Shown here piece after piece: positions 50,748 through 59,558 of a stretch of 64,000 nucleotides of DNA. Position numbers and translations under genes: made by a program. Within the stretch, counting starts at the first letter, position 1. Each line of letters starts with the position of its first letter. The stretch is taken from the NCBI RefSeq assembly GCF_000427785.1, contig NZ_ATYR01000013.1:89595-153594 (forward strand), written 5' to 3'. The DNA is from Massilia alkalitolerans DSM 17462. GTDB lineage: Bacteria; Pseudomonadota; Gammaproteobacteria; Burkholderiales; Burkholderiaceae_D. Under the pieces are notes generated by a model. It was not told where the DNA came from. It was given only the letters and a program-made list of their open reading frames with translations, and searched no databases.

Positions 50748-51770
50748 ATGGCAATCAGACTCAGGAAACTCCACGATCAGGTCATGGTCATCACCGGCGC
50801 CACCAGCGGCATCGGCCTGACCACCGCCCGCATGGCCGCCGCACGCGGCGCCCGTCTGGTGCTGGCCGCGCGCAGCAAGGACGCCCTCGACGAACTGGCG
50901 GACGAGTTGCGCAGCCGCGGCGCCATGGTCGAGACCGTGGCCGCCGACGTCGGCAACATTGCGGACGTCGAGAAGATCGGCGAGAAGGCCATCGCGCGCT
51001 TCGGCCGCATCGACACCTGGGTCAACAATGCCGGCATCTCGGTGTTCGGCCGGCTGGAAGAAGTCAAGCCGGAAGACCACCATCGCCTGTTCCAGACCAA
51101 CTTCTGGGGCACCGTCAACGGTTCGCTGGAAGCGGTACGGCGCATGAAGCACCGCGGCGGCGGCGCCATCATCAACGTCGGCAGCGAAGTGTCGGAACGC
51201 GCCATCCCGATGCAGGGCATGTACGCGGCCTCGAAACATGCGGTGAAGGGCTTCACCGATGCGCTGCGCATGGAAGTGGAAAAGGAAGGCGCGCCGCTGG
51301 CGGTCACGCTGGTGCGCCCGGCCGCGATCGACACCATGTTCGCGGTCCACGCGCGCAACTACATGGACAAGGAACCGGCCCTGCCGCCGCCGATCTACGC
51401 GCCGGAAGTGGTGGCCGACGCCATCCTGTACTGCGCCGAGAATCCGAAGCGCGACGCCTACGCGGGCGGCGCCTCGAAGATGATCGCGGCCGGCTCCAAG
51501 CTGATGCCGGCGCTGTTCGACCGCTACATGAACGCCAGCATGTTCAAGCAGCAAAAATCGGACCGTCCCACCGCGCCGAACCGCCGCGACGCCCTCTACA
51601 AGCCGGATGAGTCGACCGAACTGCGCCAGCGCCAGGGCATGCCGCAAAACGTCCATGAGCGCAGCCTGTACACCAGGACCAGCCTGCGCTCCTCGCCCTT
51701 GATGACCGCCCTGGTGGGCGGCGGTGCGCTGTTAGCCGCCTTCAGCCTCTCGCGGCGGTTTGGTCGTTAA
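50748..51770 (+). CDS. Short-chain dehydrogenase/reductase with C-terminal extension
   Basis: SDR of 340 residues. The core (about 1-250) has the NAD(P) motif TGATSGIG, NNAG, catalytic Ser in NVGSEVSE and YAASKHAVKGF. Beyond it comes an extension with a polar region (RRDALYKPDESTELRQRQGM) and a C-terminal hydrophobic stretch (LMTALVGGGALLAAFSL), perhaps a membrane anchor. It resembles SDRs found next to stress genes in betaproteobacteria; the substrate is unknown. The 3' end overlaps the facing acidic-protein gene by 39 bases. Confidence 0.88.
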   Translation: MAIRLRKLHDQVMVITGATSGIGLTTARMAAARGARLVLAARSKDALDELADELRSRGAMVETVAADVGNIADVEKIGEKAIARFGRIDTWVNNAGISVFGRLEEVKPEDHHRLFQTNFWGTVNGSLEAVRRMKHRGGGAIINVGSEVSERAIPMQGMYAASKHAVKGFTDALRMEVEKEGAPLAVTLVRPAAIDTMFAVHARNYMDKEPALPPPIYAPEVVADAILYCAENPKRDAYAGGASKMIAAGSKLMPALFDRYMNASMFKQQKSDRPTAPNRRDALYKPDESTELRQRQGMPQNVHERSLYTRTSLRSSPLMTALVGGGALLAAFSLSRRFGR

Positions 51771-52166
51771 GAAGTCGGTGTCCTCCTCGGTCAGCGGCAG
51801 GTCGGGGATGGACACGATCTGGTCGGTGTCGATGTCGGCGCCGTCCTTGCCGACGTTGTCGCGCCCGGCCGCGGCGCGCTCGCCGGTGCCGCCCATGTCG
51901 CTATCGCCCGAGAAGTCGGCGTCGCCGACATCCGGACCGGCAGTGCCGCCGGCGTGGCTTTCTTCCATGTCCGAGGTGGTGCCGTGGTCGAATTCGAGCG
52001 TCTGCTCGGGGTCGAGCGCGTCGGCAAAGCCGGGGCCGCCGACCACGTCGCTGCCGGTGTCGGAAATGTCGCTCGGGCCGAGGGAATCGATGCCGTGTCC
52101 CTTGCCGAGACTACGGTCTGGACGTTCCGGGAAGTTGTCCGGATCAAGTGTGCTTGCGCCTGTCAT
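51732..52166 (-). CDS. Acidic low-complexity hypothetical protein
   Basis: Protein of 144 residues, very rich in Asp, Gly, Ser, Glu and Thr (for example SDISDTGSDVVGGPGFADALD), with no hydrophobic core, signal peptide or cysteine; it is probably disordered. The start MTGASTLD has a strong GGAGG 4 bases upstream, which supports real translation; an earlier ATG is less likely. Its last 13 codons overlap the end of the SDR gene on the other strand. Function unknown. Confidence 0.68.
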   Translation of the reverse strand: MTGASTLDPDNFPERPDRSLGKGHGIDSLGPSDISDTGSDVVGGPGFADALDPEQTLEFDHGTTSDMEESHAGGTAGPDVGDADFSGDSDMGGTGERAAAGRDNVGKDGADIDTDQIVSIPDLPLTEEDTDFLTTKPPREAEGG

Positions 52167-52240
52167 GTTGCCTCCAAAAGGTGGTTTAGCCATGGAGACA
52201 GGCTAACGTTTTTTGCAACATCGCGTCGCCGCGCACACGC

Positions 52241-53230
52241 TTAAAATGCCCGCCGCATTCCGAGGTTGATCGCCCCGCCGCCGCCATGACGCACGTTGGC
52301 GTTACGGATGCCGCTCTGCTGCTGGATGTGCGAATACGCGGCATAGAAGTCCAGCTTGCGCGAGATCGCATAGGTCGCCCCGACCGCGATCTGGCGCGCG
52401 TCGCGGTTGGCCGGGTCGCGGTCGTTCTTGCGGATGTAGGAAGCCAGCAGGGTGGTCGCATGGCTGACCGGCACGGCCACCCCGGCCAGCACGTCGCGGC
52501 TGTCGGTGGACGGCGTGCTGGTAATGCCGGCGCCGTAGGGATTGTCCGGGTTGAACAGTGGCGAGCTGCCCCAGCCGCGGTTGGCGCTGTAGGCCGCGTA
52601 GGCGGTGCCCCAGTCGAAGCGCATGTTGGCGGCGATGATGGAATTCTTCGCGGCCATGCTGATGTCGACCGGATTGATGCGGGTGACCTTGGCCACGTTG
52701 CGGTTCTGGTGCGCCGCGCGGATCGTGATCGGGCCGGCCTTGAAGCCGACCGTCATGCCCCAGGCGCGGCCCGAGGGCGAGCCGTCGATGTCGCCCTTGC
52801 CCCAGGACGATCCGGCCGTGAAGCCATTGAAGCGGCCCTGGTAGATGACGCTGTCGCTGCTGCGGCGCGCGTCCTCAGCGCCGCTGCCGCTGCCGGCCAG
52901 GCCGCCGTGGAACGGATCGCCGACGTCGCTCAGCGTACGAAAATCGAGGTTGTACTGGCGGCCCGCGCTCAGCAGCTGGGCTTCGCCCGTGCGCCGCTGC
53001 TGCGCCTCGTGCGCGGTTTCCAGCATGAAAATTGCCGGCGCCTCGCCCGTGCGGCCGGAGCCGGCGCTGTCCGCGGACGGCGCCGCGCAGCCCTTGCCGC
53101 AGCCGGCTTCCCTGACCTCCTTCAGCGCCCCGCGCGCACCGGTGCTCCCGTCGGGAGCAGCCGCGTTCTCGGCCGAGGCGCACGCCGCGCTCGCTCCGAG
53201 CACGGCGCATGCGACGATTGACATCTTCAT
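52241..53230 (-). CDS. Gram-negative porin with degenerate N-terminal region
   Basis: Predicted outer membrane porin of 329 residues. The C-terminal two thirds carry typical beta-strands of burkholderial general porins (QYNLDFRTLSDVGDPF, VIYQGRFNGFTAGSSWG, GMTVGFKAGPITIRAAHQ, LDFYAAYSHIQQQSG) and end in GGAINLGMRRAF with a terminal Phe. The usual N-terminal start of the barrel (SSVTLYG-like) and first strands are missing. Instead residues 20-90 are Ala/Gly/Ser-rich with three cysteines, and a remnant, FMLETAHEAQQRRTGEAQLLSAGRQYN, resembles the normal second segment. It may be a decaying or remodelled porin. Confidence 0.78.
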   Translation of the reverse strand: MKMSIVACAVLGASAACASAENAAAPDGSTGARGALKEVREAGCGKGCAAPSADSAGSGRTGEAPAIFMLETAHEAQQRRTGEAQLLSAGRQYNLDFRTLSDVGDPFHGGLAGSGSGAEDARRSSDSVIYQGRFNGFTAGSSWGKGDIDGSPSGRAWGMTVGFKAGPITIRAAHQNRNVAKVTRINPVDISMAAKNSIIAANMRFDWGTAYAAYSANRGWGSSPLFNPDNPYGAGITSTPSTDSRDVLAGVAVPVSHATTLLASYIRKNDRDPANRDARQIAVGATYAISRKLDFYAAYSHIQQQSGIRNANVRHGGGGAINLGMRRAF

Positions 53231-53367
53231 GGCGTCATTCCCTCTCTGATGCCATCATTGCCTTCTTTGACGAACTGATCTGTCTACTACCTCACATAAA
53301 ACAGCTTCGTCCATACGTGCACTTCTGAGCCGAACTTTCCCGCTTGCTTAAGGTTCTACACCGTAGA

Positions 53368-54741
53368 ATGAGTGGGCACAAGAGGCTTTCACAAAACCGG
53401 AGGAGACCCACGTCATTTGTTGTCCGCGCGCTGCCGATTTTTGCCGTGGCCTTCAGCGCCGCCTTCAGCCCGCTTCCCGTACAGGCCCAGCAGCCGGCCG
53501 CGGCGCCGATGAGCCACGTGGCGTGGTCGCGCAGCGCCAACATTTATGAAGTGAACATCCGGCAATACACGAAGGAAGGCACGTTCAATGCATTCGCGCA
53601 GCACCTGCCGCGATTGCGCAGGATGGGCGTGGACATCCTGTGGCTGATGCCGGTCCACCCCATCGGCGCCAAGAACCGCAAGGGCACGCTCGGAAGCTAC
53701 TACGCGGTGCGCGACTACACGGCAGTGAATCCGGAATTCGGCAGCATGGACGACTTCAAGCGCCTCGTGAAACAGGCGCAAGGACTCGGCATGCGCGTCA
53801 TCATCGACTGGGTGGCCAACCACACGGCCTTCGACAACCCGTGGACGGTCCAGCACAAGGACTGGTACCTGAAGGACGCCAAGGGCGAACTGTTCCCGGT
53901 GACCTATACCGAGGGAGCGGAACCAGAGTACTGGACCGACGTCACCGGCCTCGACTGGAAACAGCCCGGCCTGTGGAAAGGGATGACCGAGGCAATGGCG
54001 TTCTGGGTGCGCGAGACCGGCATCGACGGCTTCCGTTGCGACGTGGCGGCCAAGGTGCCGACCGCCTTCTGGGAACAATTGCGTGTCGAGTTGGAGCGGA
54101 TCAAGCCGGTGTTCATGCTGGCCGAGGCCTGGCAGCCGGAGCTGCACACGCGCGCATTCGACATGACGTATGGCTGGGATACCCTGGGCGTCTTCAAGGA
54201 GATCGCCAAGGGCAAGGCCGATGCGCGAGCGCTGCGCACCCTGTTCGAGAAGCCGCCGGTGGCCTACCCGGAGCACGCCTACCGCATGCGCTTCACCAGC
54301 AACCACGACGAGAATTCCTGGCACGGCAGCGACCCGGAACATTACGGACCGGCCTTCCAGGCGATGGCGGTGTTGGCGGCGACGCTGCCCGGCATGCCCC
54401 TGATCTACGGCGGGCAGGAAGCGGGGCTGGACAAGCGCCTGGAGTTCTTCGAGAAGGACCCGATCGGGTGGCGGGAGCATCCCAACGAAGCGCTGTACAC
54501 CTGGCTGCTCAAGCTCAAGCATGACAACCCGGCGCTGTGGAACGGACAGTATGGCGGGACCATGCGGGTGCTGGAGACCGGGAACGACAAGGTGTTTGCG
54601 TTCAGGCGCGAAAAGGATGGGAATGCGGTGGCGGTGACGGTGAACCTGTCCGGAACGCAGCAGCAGTATGCGCTCCCCGGCGCCGCGCACAAGGCGACGC
54701 TGGGCGCGTGGGAGTACCGGGTGTCGGCGCCCGCGAAGTAG
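53368..54741 (+). CDS. Secreted GH13 alpha-amylase
   Basis: Glycoside hydrolase family 13 enzyme of 457 residues for alpha-glucan breakdown. It has a signal peptide with a long polar front and cleavage near PVQAQ. The barrel begins NIYEVNIRQYTKEGTF. Catalytic residues are Asp225 in GFRCDVAA, Glu253 in LAEAW and Asp314 in SNHDEN. A short C-terminal beta domain ends VSAPAK. The ATG used has a weak ribosome site; a strong GGAGGAG 30 bases inside the frame has no in-frame start after it. A second, unrelated-looking GH13 gene lies at 6050. Confidence 0.9.
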   Translation: MSGHKRLSQNRRRPTSFVVRALPIFAVAFSAAFSPLPVQAQQPAAAPMSHVAWSRSANIYEVNIRQYTKEGTFNAFAQHLPRLRRMGVDILWLMPVHPIGAKNRKGTLGSYYAVRDYTAVNPEFGSMDDFKRLVKQAQGLGMRVIIDWVANHTAFDNPWTVQHKDWYLKDAKGELFPVTYTEGAEPEYWTDVTGLDWKQPGLWKGMTEAMAFWVRETGIDGFRCDVAAKVPTAFWEQLRVELERIKPVFMLAEAWQPELHTRAFDMTYGWDTLGVFKEIAKGKADARALRTLFEKPPVAYPEHAYRMRFTSNHDENSWHGSDPEHYGPAFQAMAVLAATLPGMPLIYGGQEAGLDKRLEFFEKDPIGWREHPNEALYTWLLKLKHDNPALWNGQYGGTMRVLETGNDKVFAFRREKDGNAVAVTVNLSGTQQQYALPGAAHKATLGAWEYRVSAPAK

Positions 54742-54763
54742 GCGCGCGGGGTGCCCGTCGCGG

Positions 54764-55495
54764 CTAGCGCCGCAAGCCGGCGAACGCCGCCGGCTCCCAC
54801 TCGCGCAAGGCCAGCAGCAAGCCGGTGCCGCGGCGCTGCGGCAGCGGCGCGGCCAGGCTTTCCTCGTGCAGCTGCGCGAAGCGCGCGCGCAACTGCCGCA
54901 GCTCGCCCTGCAGCTTGGCGTGTGCACTCTCGGTCAGCATGCCGTGCACGAAGTCGAGCGCGTCGCCAGGCTGCCCGAAGGCGCTGTCGATGAATTCAGG
55001 CATGCCCTGCTCGCGGAAGTACCGGCGGATCGGCCCGCCCGGCAGCCAGTCGAAGTCGCGCGCCACGTTCAGGCGGATGCGGTTGCCCGGCAGGAGCGTG
55101 ATCAGCGCCAGCCGGTCGAGGCGCAGCAGCAGCTGCACGCATTCGGCTTCGCTCAGGCGGTAGGCCTGCAGCATTTGGGCCATGGTCCAGTGGTTCAGCG
55201 CGCACACCGCCACCAGGAGCAGGCGCGCATCGGAGACCAGCTCACGTTCCTGCGCCGGATTCAAGGTACGCAGCCGCTGATGGCCCTGCCCTGCTTCCTG
55301 CGCCAGCTCGGCCAGCGTCAGGCCCAGCAAGCCGCAGATCTCGACCAGGCGCTCGAGCGTGAACTGCTCGGTGGCGAACAGGCGCTTGACGCTCGGCTCG
55401 GACAGGTCGAGGGCTTCGGCGACGTCGCGGTAGGTCTTGCCCTGCTGCTTGAGTTCGCGCTTGAGGGTGGCGATGAGTTGGGTGATTTCGGACAT
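54764..55495 (-). CDS. XRE-family helix-turn-helix regulator
   Basis: Regulator of 243 residues. The N-terminal helix-turn-helix (about 8-55) reads KTYRDVAEALDLSEPSVKRLFATEQFTLERLVEICGLLG, like XRE proteins. The remaining 185 residues are helical and charged with no known ligand motif. No ribosome site is seen before the ATG. It lies 19 bases after the Cache diguanylate cyclase gene on the same strand, so a link to c-di-GMP signalling is possible. Confidence 0.85.
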   Translation of the reverse strand: MSEITQLIATLKRELKQQGKTYRDVAEALDLSEPSVKRLFATEQFTLERLVEICGLLGLTLAELAQEAGQGHQRLRTLNPAQERELVSDARLLLVAVCALNHWTMAQMLQAYRLSEAECVQLLLRLDRLALITLLPGNRIRLNVARDFDWLPGGPIRRYFREQGMPEFIDSAFGQPGDALDFVHGMLTESAHAKLQGELRQLRARFAQLHEESLAAPLPQRRGTGLLLALREWEPAAFAGLRR

Positions 55496-55514
55496 GCGGG
55501 CGATGGTAGCAGTA

Positions 55515-57209
55515 TCAGACCTCGGCCGCGAGTGCGATGCCGTTCTTGCCGGTGCGCTTGACCGCATACATCGCATGGTCGGCGCGCGCCAGCCAGGCGT
55601 CGACGTCCGCCGGGTCTTCCGGCCGGTGCAGCGCGATGCCGATGCTGGCGCCGACCGCCACGGTGGCGCTGCGCAGCACGTACGGTTCCTTGAGGCGTTC
55701 GAGCAGCTTGTGCGCGGTGTCTTCGGCGTGCAGCGCGTCGGCCAGCATCTCCAGCACCACGACGAATTCGTCGCCGGCCAGGCGCGCCACCATGTCGGTT
55801 TTGCGCACGCCCTGCGCCAGGCGCTCGCCGAACTGGCGCAGCAGCTCGTCGCCCTCCTCGTGTCCGTGGTTGTCGTTGACCGCCTTGAAGCCGTCCATGT
55901 CGAGGAACAGCAGCGCGCACGGACGGCCCACGCGGCGCGCGCGGCTCATCGCCTCGGGCAGCGCCTCCAGCAGCGCGCGCCGGTTCGGCAGGCCGGTGAG
56001 CACGTCGCGCCGCAGGAGCGCCTGCAGTTCGGCGGTGCGCTCGGCCACCGCCAGCTCGAGGCGCTCGTTCAGGGCCAGCAGCGCCTTGCGGTGCGCGATC
56101 TCGCTCTGCACCAGTTCGCGCATCGTGCGCGACAGGATCTGGGTCTCGAGGAAGCCTTCCACCGGCGGGATCGGCGGCGGCTCCTTGCCGCTTCGCGTGG
56201 CCGCGGTGATTCCTTCGATCGCCTCGCGCAGCTCTGCCATCGGCCGCACCAGGTGGCGCGCCATCAGCGCCGCGGCGCCGGCCAGCGCCAGCGCCAGCAG
56301 CGCGCTCCAGCCGAGCATGCGCCCCTTCAGGTCCTCCGCGCCCGCCAGCGCCCGGCCCTCGGTCTGGCGCACCAGCACGCTCCAGCGCGGCGAGGCCGGA
56401 TCGAGCATGTCGCCGGTCTGGCTGTAGCCGGTGAGGTAGGCGCGCCCGTCCGGCCAGACCTCGCGCAGCGATCCGGTCTGCCCCTTCTGCGCCAGGCGCA
56501 GGCTGGTGGTGTCCACCCTGGTTTCGACCAGCGGCGCCGGGCCAAGCATGACGGTGCCGTCGTCGCGGATCACGAAGATCTCGGCGCCGTACTCGCGCAG
56601 CGCCGGCGTGAGCAGCGTGCGCGCATGGCTGCGCGCCCATTCCCAGCTCAGGTGCAGGCCGAGCACGGCGACCGGCTTGCCGCCGGCATCGACGATCGGG
56701 CCGGAGGCGTCGACGAAACGCCAGGGGTCGGGCTTGCGCGGCAGGATCTTCTCGAGCAGCAAGGCGGGATGGTAGTCGGTGGCCACCACGCCGCGCATGC
56801 CGGCGGTGAACCAGGGACGCTTGCCGACGTTGGCGCCCTCCAGCATGCGGCCGGTCGAGGCCACCACCTTGCCGTCCAGGTCGGCGATACCGATCCAGGC
56901 GTAGTCGGGGAAGCTGCGCTGCAGGCTTTCGAGTACTCCGCGGGTCGCGTCGGCATCGCTCGAATAACGCACCTGCGGCAGTTCGGCCAGCAGGCGGGTG
57001 TCGCGGGTCGCCTGCTCGATCACGCGGTTGAGCGAATCGCGCATCTGCCAGGAGAGCTGCTGCAGGCGCAGCTGGGCCTCTTCGCGCGCCTGACGCACTG
57101 CAAAATGGTTCACCAGCGCCAGCTGCAGCGCAACCGTCAGCGCGACCGTGGCACAGACGGCCAGGGTCATCAGGCTGGACAAACGCATTTTTCCGAAGAT
57201 GCCGCTCAT
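55515..57209 (-). CDS. Cache-domain diguanylate cyclase (AGDEF)
   Basis: Membrane diguanylate cyclase of 564 residues. One membrane segment (about 13-35), a double-Cache periplasmic sensor (about 40-290), a second membrane segment (about 300-320), a HAMP-like linker and a coiled coil (NERLELAVAERTAELQALL), then the GGDEF domain. The active-site loop is AGDEF at 478-482, a natural variant that is usually active, and the RxxD site (RKTD) precedes it. It probably senses small organic or amino acids, as other Cache domains do. The XRE gene follows 19 bases later. Confidence 0.91.
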   Translation of the reverse strand: MSGIFGKMRLSSLMTLAVCATVALTVALQLALVNHFAVRQAREEAQLRLQQLSWQMRDSLNRVIEQATRDTRLLAELPQVRYSSDADATRGVLESLQRSFPDYAWIGIADLDGKVVASTGRMLEGANVGKRPWFTAGMRGVVATDYHPALLLEKILPRKPDPWRFVDASGPIVDAGGKPVAVLGLHLSWEWARSHARTLLTPALREYGAEIFVIRDDGTVMLGPAPLVETRVDTTSLRLAQKGQTGSLREVWPDGRAYLTGYSQTGDMLDPASPRWSVLVRQTEGRALAGAEDLKGRMLGWSALLALALAGAAALMARHLVRPMAELREAIEGITAATRSGKEPPPIPPVEGFLETQILSRTMRELVQSEIAHRKALLALNERLELAVAERTAELQALLRRDVLTGLPNRRALLEALPEAMSRARRVGRPCALLFLDMDGFKAVNDNHGHEEGDELLRQFGERLAQGVRKTDMVARLAGDEFVVVLEMLADALHAEDTAHKLLERLKEPYVLRSATVAVGASIGIALHRPEDPADVDAWLARADHAMYAVKRTGKNGIALAAEV

Positions 57210-57424
57210 GGACGAATGATTGCGATGTGATTCAAATAGCCGACTATTGTAACTAGTTTCCTAACAATAATTAAATACATATCGGCATCATTTATTGGCG
57301 ATCGGTCAATTTTTTGCGGCAACGCAACAAAAAAGCACGTTCCGTTCGTATGAACGCCGCGCCGACCACAGGCGGGCCCTGCCGGTGTAGCATGAGCGCG
57401 CCCATGACCATTTCGGGAGCACCG

Positions 57425-58552
57425 ATGAAAACAGCACTGTGCGCCTTGGCCTGCCTGCTCTCGGGATGCGCGGCCGCGCCTTCGCTTGCCCCCATCTCCG
57501 ACGATGAAGTACGCAGCCTGATGGCGCGCGAGTACGTGCAGGGACTGGCGCTGGCGACCATAGCCCGCGGCCGGGTCGTCAGCGTGCAGGCCTACGGCAA
57601 GCGCAACGTCGAACGTGACCTGCCGCTCACGCCGCAGACGGTGATGTATGGCGCCTCGCTCACCAAGGCCGCCTTTGCCTACATGCTGCTGCAGCTGGTG
57701 GACGAGGGAAGGCTCGACCTCGACGCGCCCTTGCCCGCTCTGCTGCCGCAGCCCCTGCCCGCCTACGACAAGCAGCCATGGGATTTCTCCGACCTCGCGC
57801 ACGACGAACGCTGGCGCCGGCTGACGCCGCGCATCCTGCTCACGCATTCGTCCGGCTTCGCCAACTTCCGCTGGCTGGAGCCGGACCGCAAGCTGCGCTT
57901 CCACTTCGATCCGGGCGCCCGCTACGCCTATTCGGGCGAAGGCTTTTATATCCTGCAGCTGGTGGTCGAGCGCGGCCTGGGCCTGGACACGGGCAGGGAA
58001 ATGCAGCGCCGCGTATTCGACCGCTTCGGCATGCGCAACACCAGCATGCAGTGGCGCGCGGATTTCGCCAACAACCTGGCCGACGGCTACACCCTGGACG
58101 GCAAGATGGAAGCGCACGACGAGCGCAGCCGCCCGAGCGCGGCGGGCTCGATGGACACCACCATCGAGGACCAGGCGCGCCTGTGGGCGGGTATCGTACG
58201 GGGAGACGGATTGAGCGCGGCAGCGCGCGCCATGCTGGTACAGGCCTGGCTGCCGATCGGCTCCGCCAGCCAGTTCCCGACGCTCACCGCGCCCCAGGCC
58301 AGCTGGCCGCAGTCGCTGGCGGCGGGCCTGGGCGTGGTGAGCTTCCTCGACCGCAGCGGGCCGGCCTGGTTCAAGGGTGGGCACAACGACAGCACCGGCA
58401 ACATGGTGCTGTGCCTGGAGCGCGGCCAGCGCTGCGTGGTCATGCTGGCCAACGACGTGCGCGCCGAGCGGATCTATCCCGAGATCGCCCGGCGGGTGCT
58501 GGGCGAGACCGACATGCCGTGGCGCTGGGAATACGGCTGGCACCAGCCGTAG
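57425..58552 (+). CDS. Serine hydrolase lipoprotein (beta-lactamase class C fold)
   Basis: Lipoprotein of 375 residues with lipobox LLSGC and a beta-lactamase/penicillin-binding fold. The nucleophile motif SxxK is in GASLTKAAF; the tyrosine motif is in YAYSGEGF; the late HxG/KTG-like region reads WFKGGHNDSTGN. Such enzymes act as esterases, D-peptidases or, less often, beta-lactamases; resistance cannot be concluded. The start is set by GGGAGC upstream. It is divergent from the Cache cyclase gene across about 215 AT-rich bases. Confidence 0.88.
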   Translation: MKTALCALACLLSGCAAAPSLAPISDDEVRSLMAREYVQGLALATIARGRVVSVQAYGKRNVERDLPLTPQTVMYGASLTKAAFAYMLLQLVDEGRLDLDAPLPALLPQPLPAYDKQPWDFSDLAHDERWRRLTPRILLTHSSGFANFRWLEPDRKLRFHFDPGARYAYSGEGFYILQLVVERGLGLDTGREMQRRVFDRFGMRNTSMQWRADFANNLADGYTLDGKMEAHDERSRPSAAGSMDTTIEDQARLWAGIVRGDGLSAAARAMLVQAWLPIGSASQFPTLTAPQASWPQSLAAGLGVVSFLDRSGPAWFKGGHNDSTGNMVLCLERGQRCVVMLANDVRAERIYPEIARRVLGETDMPWRWEYGWHQP

Positions 58553-58570
58553 ATGGCTTTAGCTACGGTC

Positions 58571-59218
58571 TTAGTTGCCGAAATAACGGCCCGGGCGGTG
58601 CCATGCCATGACCATGCTGCTCATGGCGATCGCGCTCAGCGAGGACCAGCCCACCAGTTCGGGCGACACGATGGCCAGCGCCGCCAGCAGGATCACGGCG
58701 TCGATCGCCACCTGGGTGCGGCCGGCATTGATGCCGTAGCGCTTCTGCAGCCACAGCGTGACGATGCCGGTGCCGCCCACGCCGGCGCCATGGCGCGCCA
58801 GCGCCAGGATGCCCATGCCGCAGAAGGTGCCGCCGCCCAGGGCCGCGACCATCGGATGGACGTGGCCGATCACCAGGCCGCTCGGCATCAGCTTGAGCAG
58901 GGCCATGATCAGGATGCTGCCGAGGAGCGACTTGATGGTGAAGCGCGCGCCCATGAACAGGTAGCCGAACAGGAAGAACGGCAGGTTGATGAGCATGAAC
59001 AGCAGGCCGACCGAATAGCCGGACACGTAAGACGTCAGCAACGAGATGCCGGCCACGCCGCCCGTGATCAGGCCGGCGGCCTGCAGCAGCAGGACGCCCA
59101 TCGCGACGAACAGCACGCCCACGGTAATGCCGTAGACGTCGTCGAACAGGGTGTGCGGCTTGATCGAGGCCACGTTCTTGCCCTGGGCTGGCTGCGTTTG
59201 CAGGGCGCCCTGCATCAT
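58571..59218 (-). CDS. YitT-family membrane protein
   Basis: Integral membrane protein of 215 residues with about five or six membrane helices. Family features are ITVGVLFVAMGVLLLQAAGLITGGVAGISLLTSY and LGGGTFCGMGILALARHGAGVGGTGIVTLWLQKRYGINAG. YitT proteins may be membrane transporters; no substrate is established. GAGGTGG precedes the start. It faces the serine hydrolase gene tail to tail with an 18-base gap. Confidence 0.88.
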   Translation of the reverse strand: MMQGALQTQPAQGKNVASIKPHTLFDDVYGITVGVLFVAMGVLLLQAAGLITGGVAGISLLTSYVSGYSVGLLFMLINLPFFLFGYLFMGARFTIKSLLGSILIMALLKLMPSGLVIGHVHPMVAALGGGTFCGMGILALARHGAGVGGTGIVTLWLQKRYGINAGRTQVAIDAVILLAALAIVSPELVGWSSLSAIAMSSMVMAWHRPGRYFGN

Positions 59219-59558
59219 CGCGCCACCTCAGTACTCGACACATGCGCCGACGCATGCGGGGCGCATCCGTCAAATCGGTAGGAAGTCGAGCCGGGCAGGA
59301 GATGATGCTTCATTTTCCTCACAATGCGTGTACAAAGTCGGGGGAGTCAGCGCTGCCGGAAGATGGCACTTGTGGTGGCAAGATCCGGAAACGTGGGAGG
59401 TACGGCTGGGTAGAGGCCGCCATTATTACCGATGTTGCACCGCAATGAAACTTCGCGTTCCGCATGTCAGCCATTCATGCGACGCATAACTTGACAAAGG
59501 CGCAGGAGAAATTCCACATGAGGGGCGCGGCCTGCCGAACCGCCCCCTCTTGCCAGGC
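59219..59558. other. 340-base intergenic region
   Basis: No supported gene. It contains a small hairpin CATGCG-CCGA-CGCATG (59241-59256) near the yitT start and, at the other end, GAGGGGCGCGG...CCGCCCCCTC (59520-59549), a GC-rich stem 10 bases past the TRAP large-permease stop that may serve as a weak terminator. Nothing else stands out. Confidence 0.55.

Noticed and set aside
55437..57230. Open frame of 597 codons opposite the Cache diguanylate cyclase
   Set aside because: Antisense of a gene with complete Cache and GGDEF motifs; composition typical of shadow frames.
57425..58552. Antibiotic-resistance beta-lactamase
   Set aside because: The fold and SxxK are present, but many lipoprotein esterases and peptidases share them; nothing in the sequence shows beta-lactam hydrolysis.
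59364..59380. Sigma-54 promoter (TGGCAC word) upstream of the yitT/TRAP intergenic region
   Set aside because: The second element TTGCA/T is missing at the required spacing, and no gene starts downstream on that strand.
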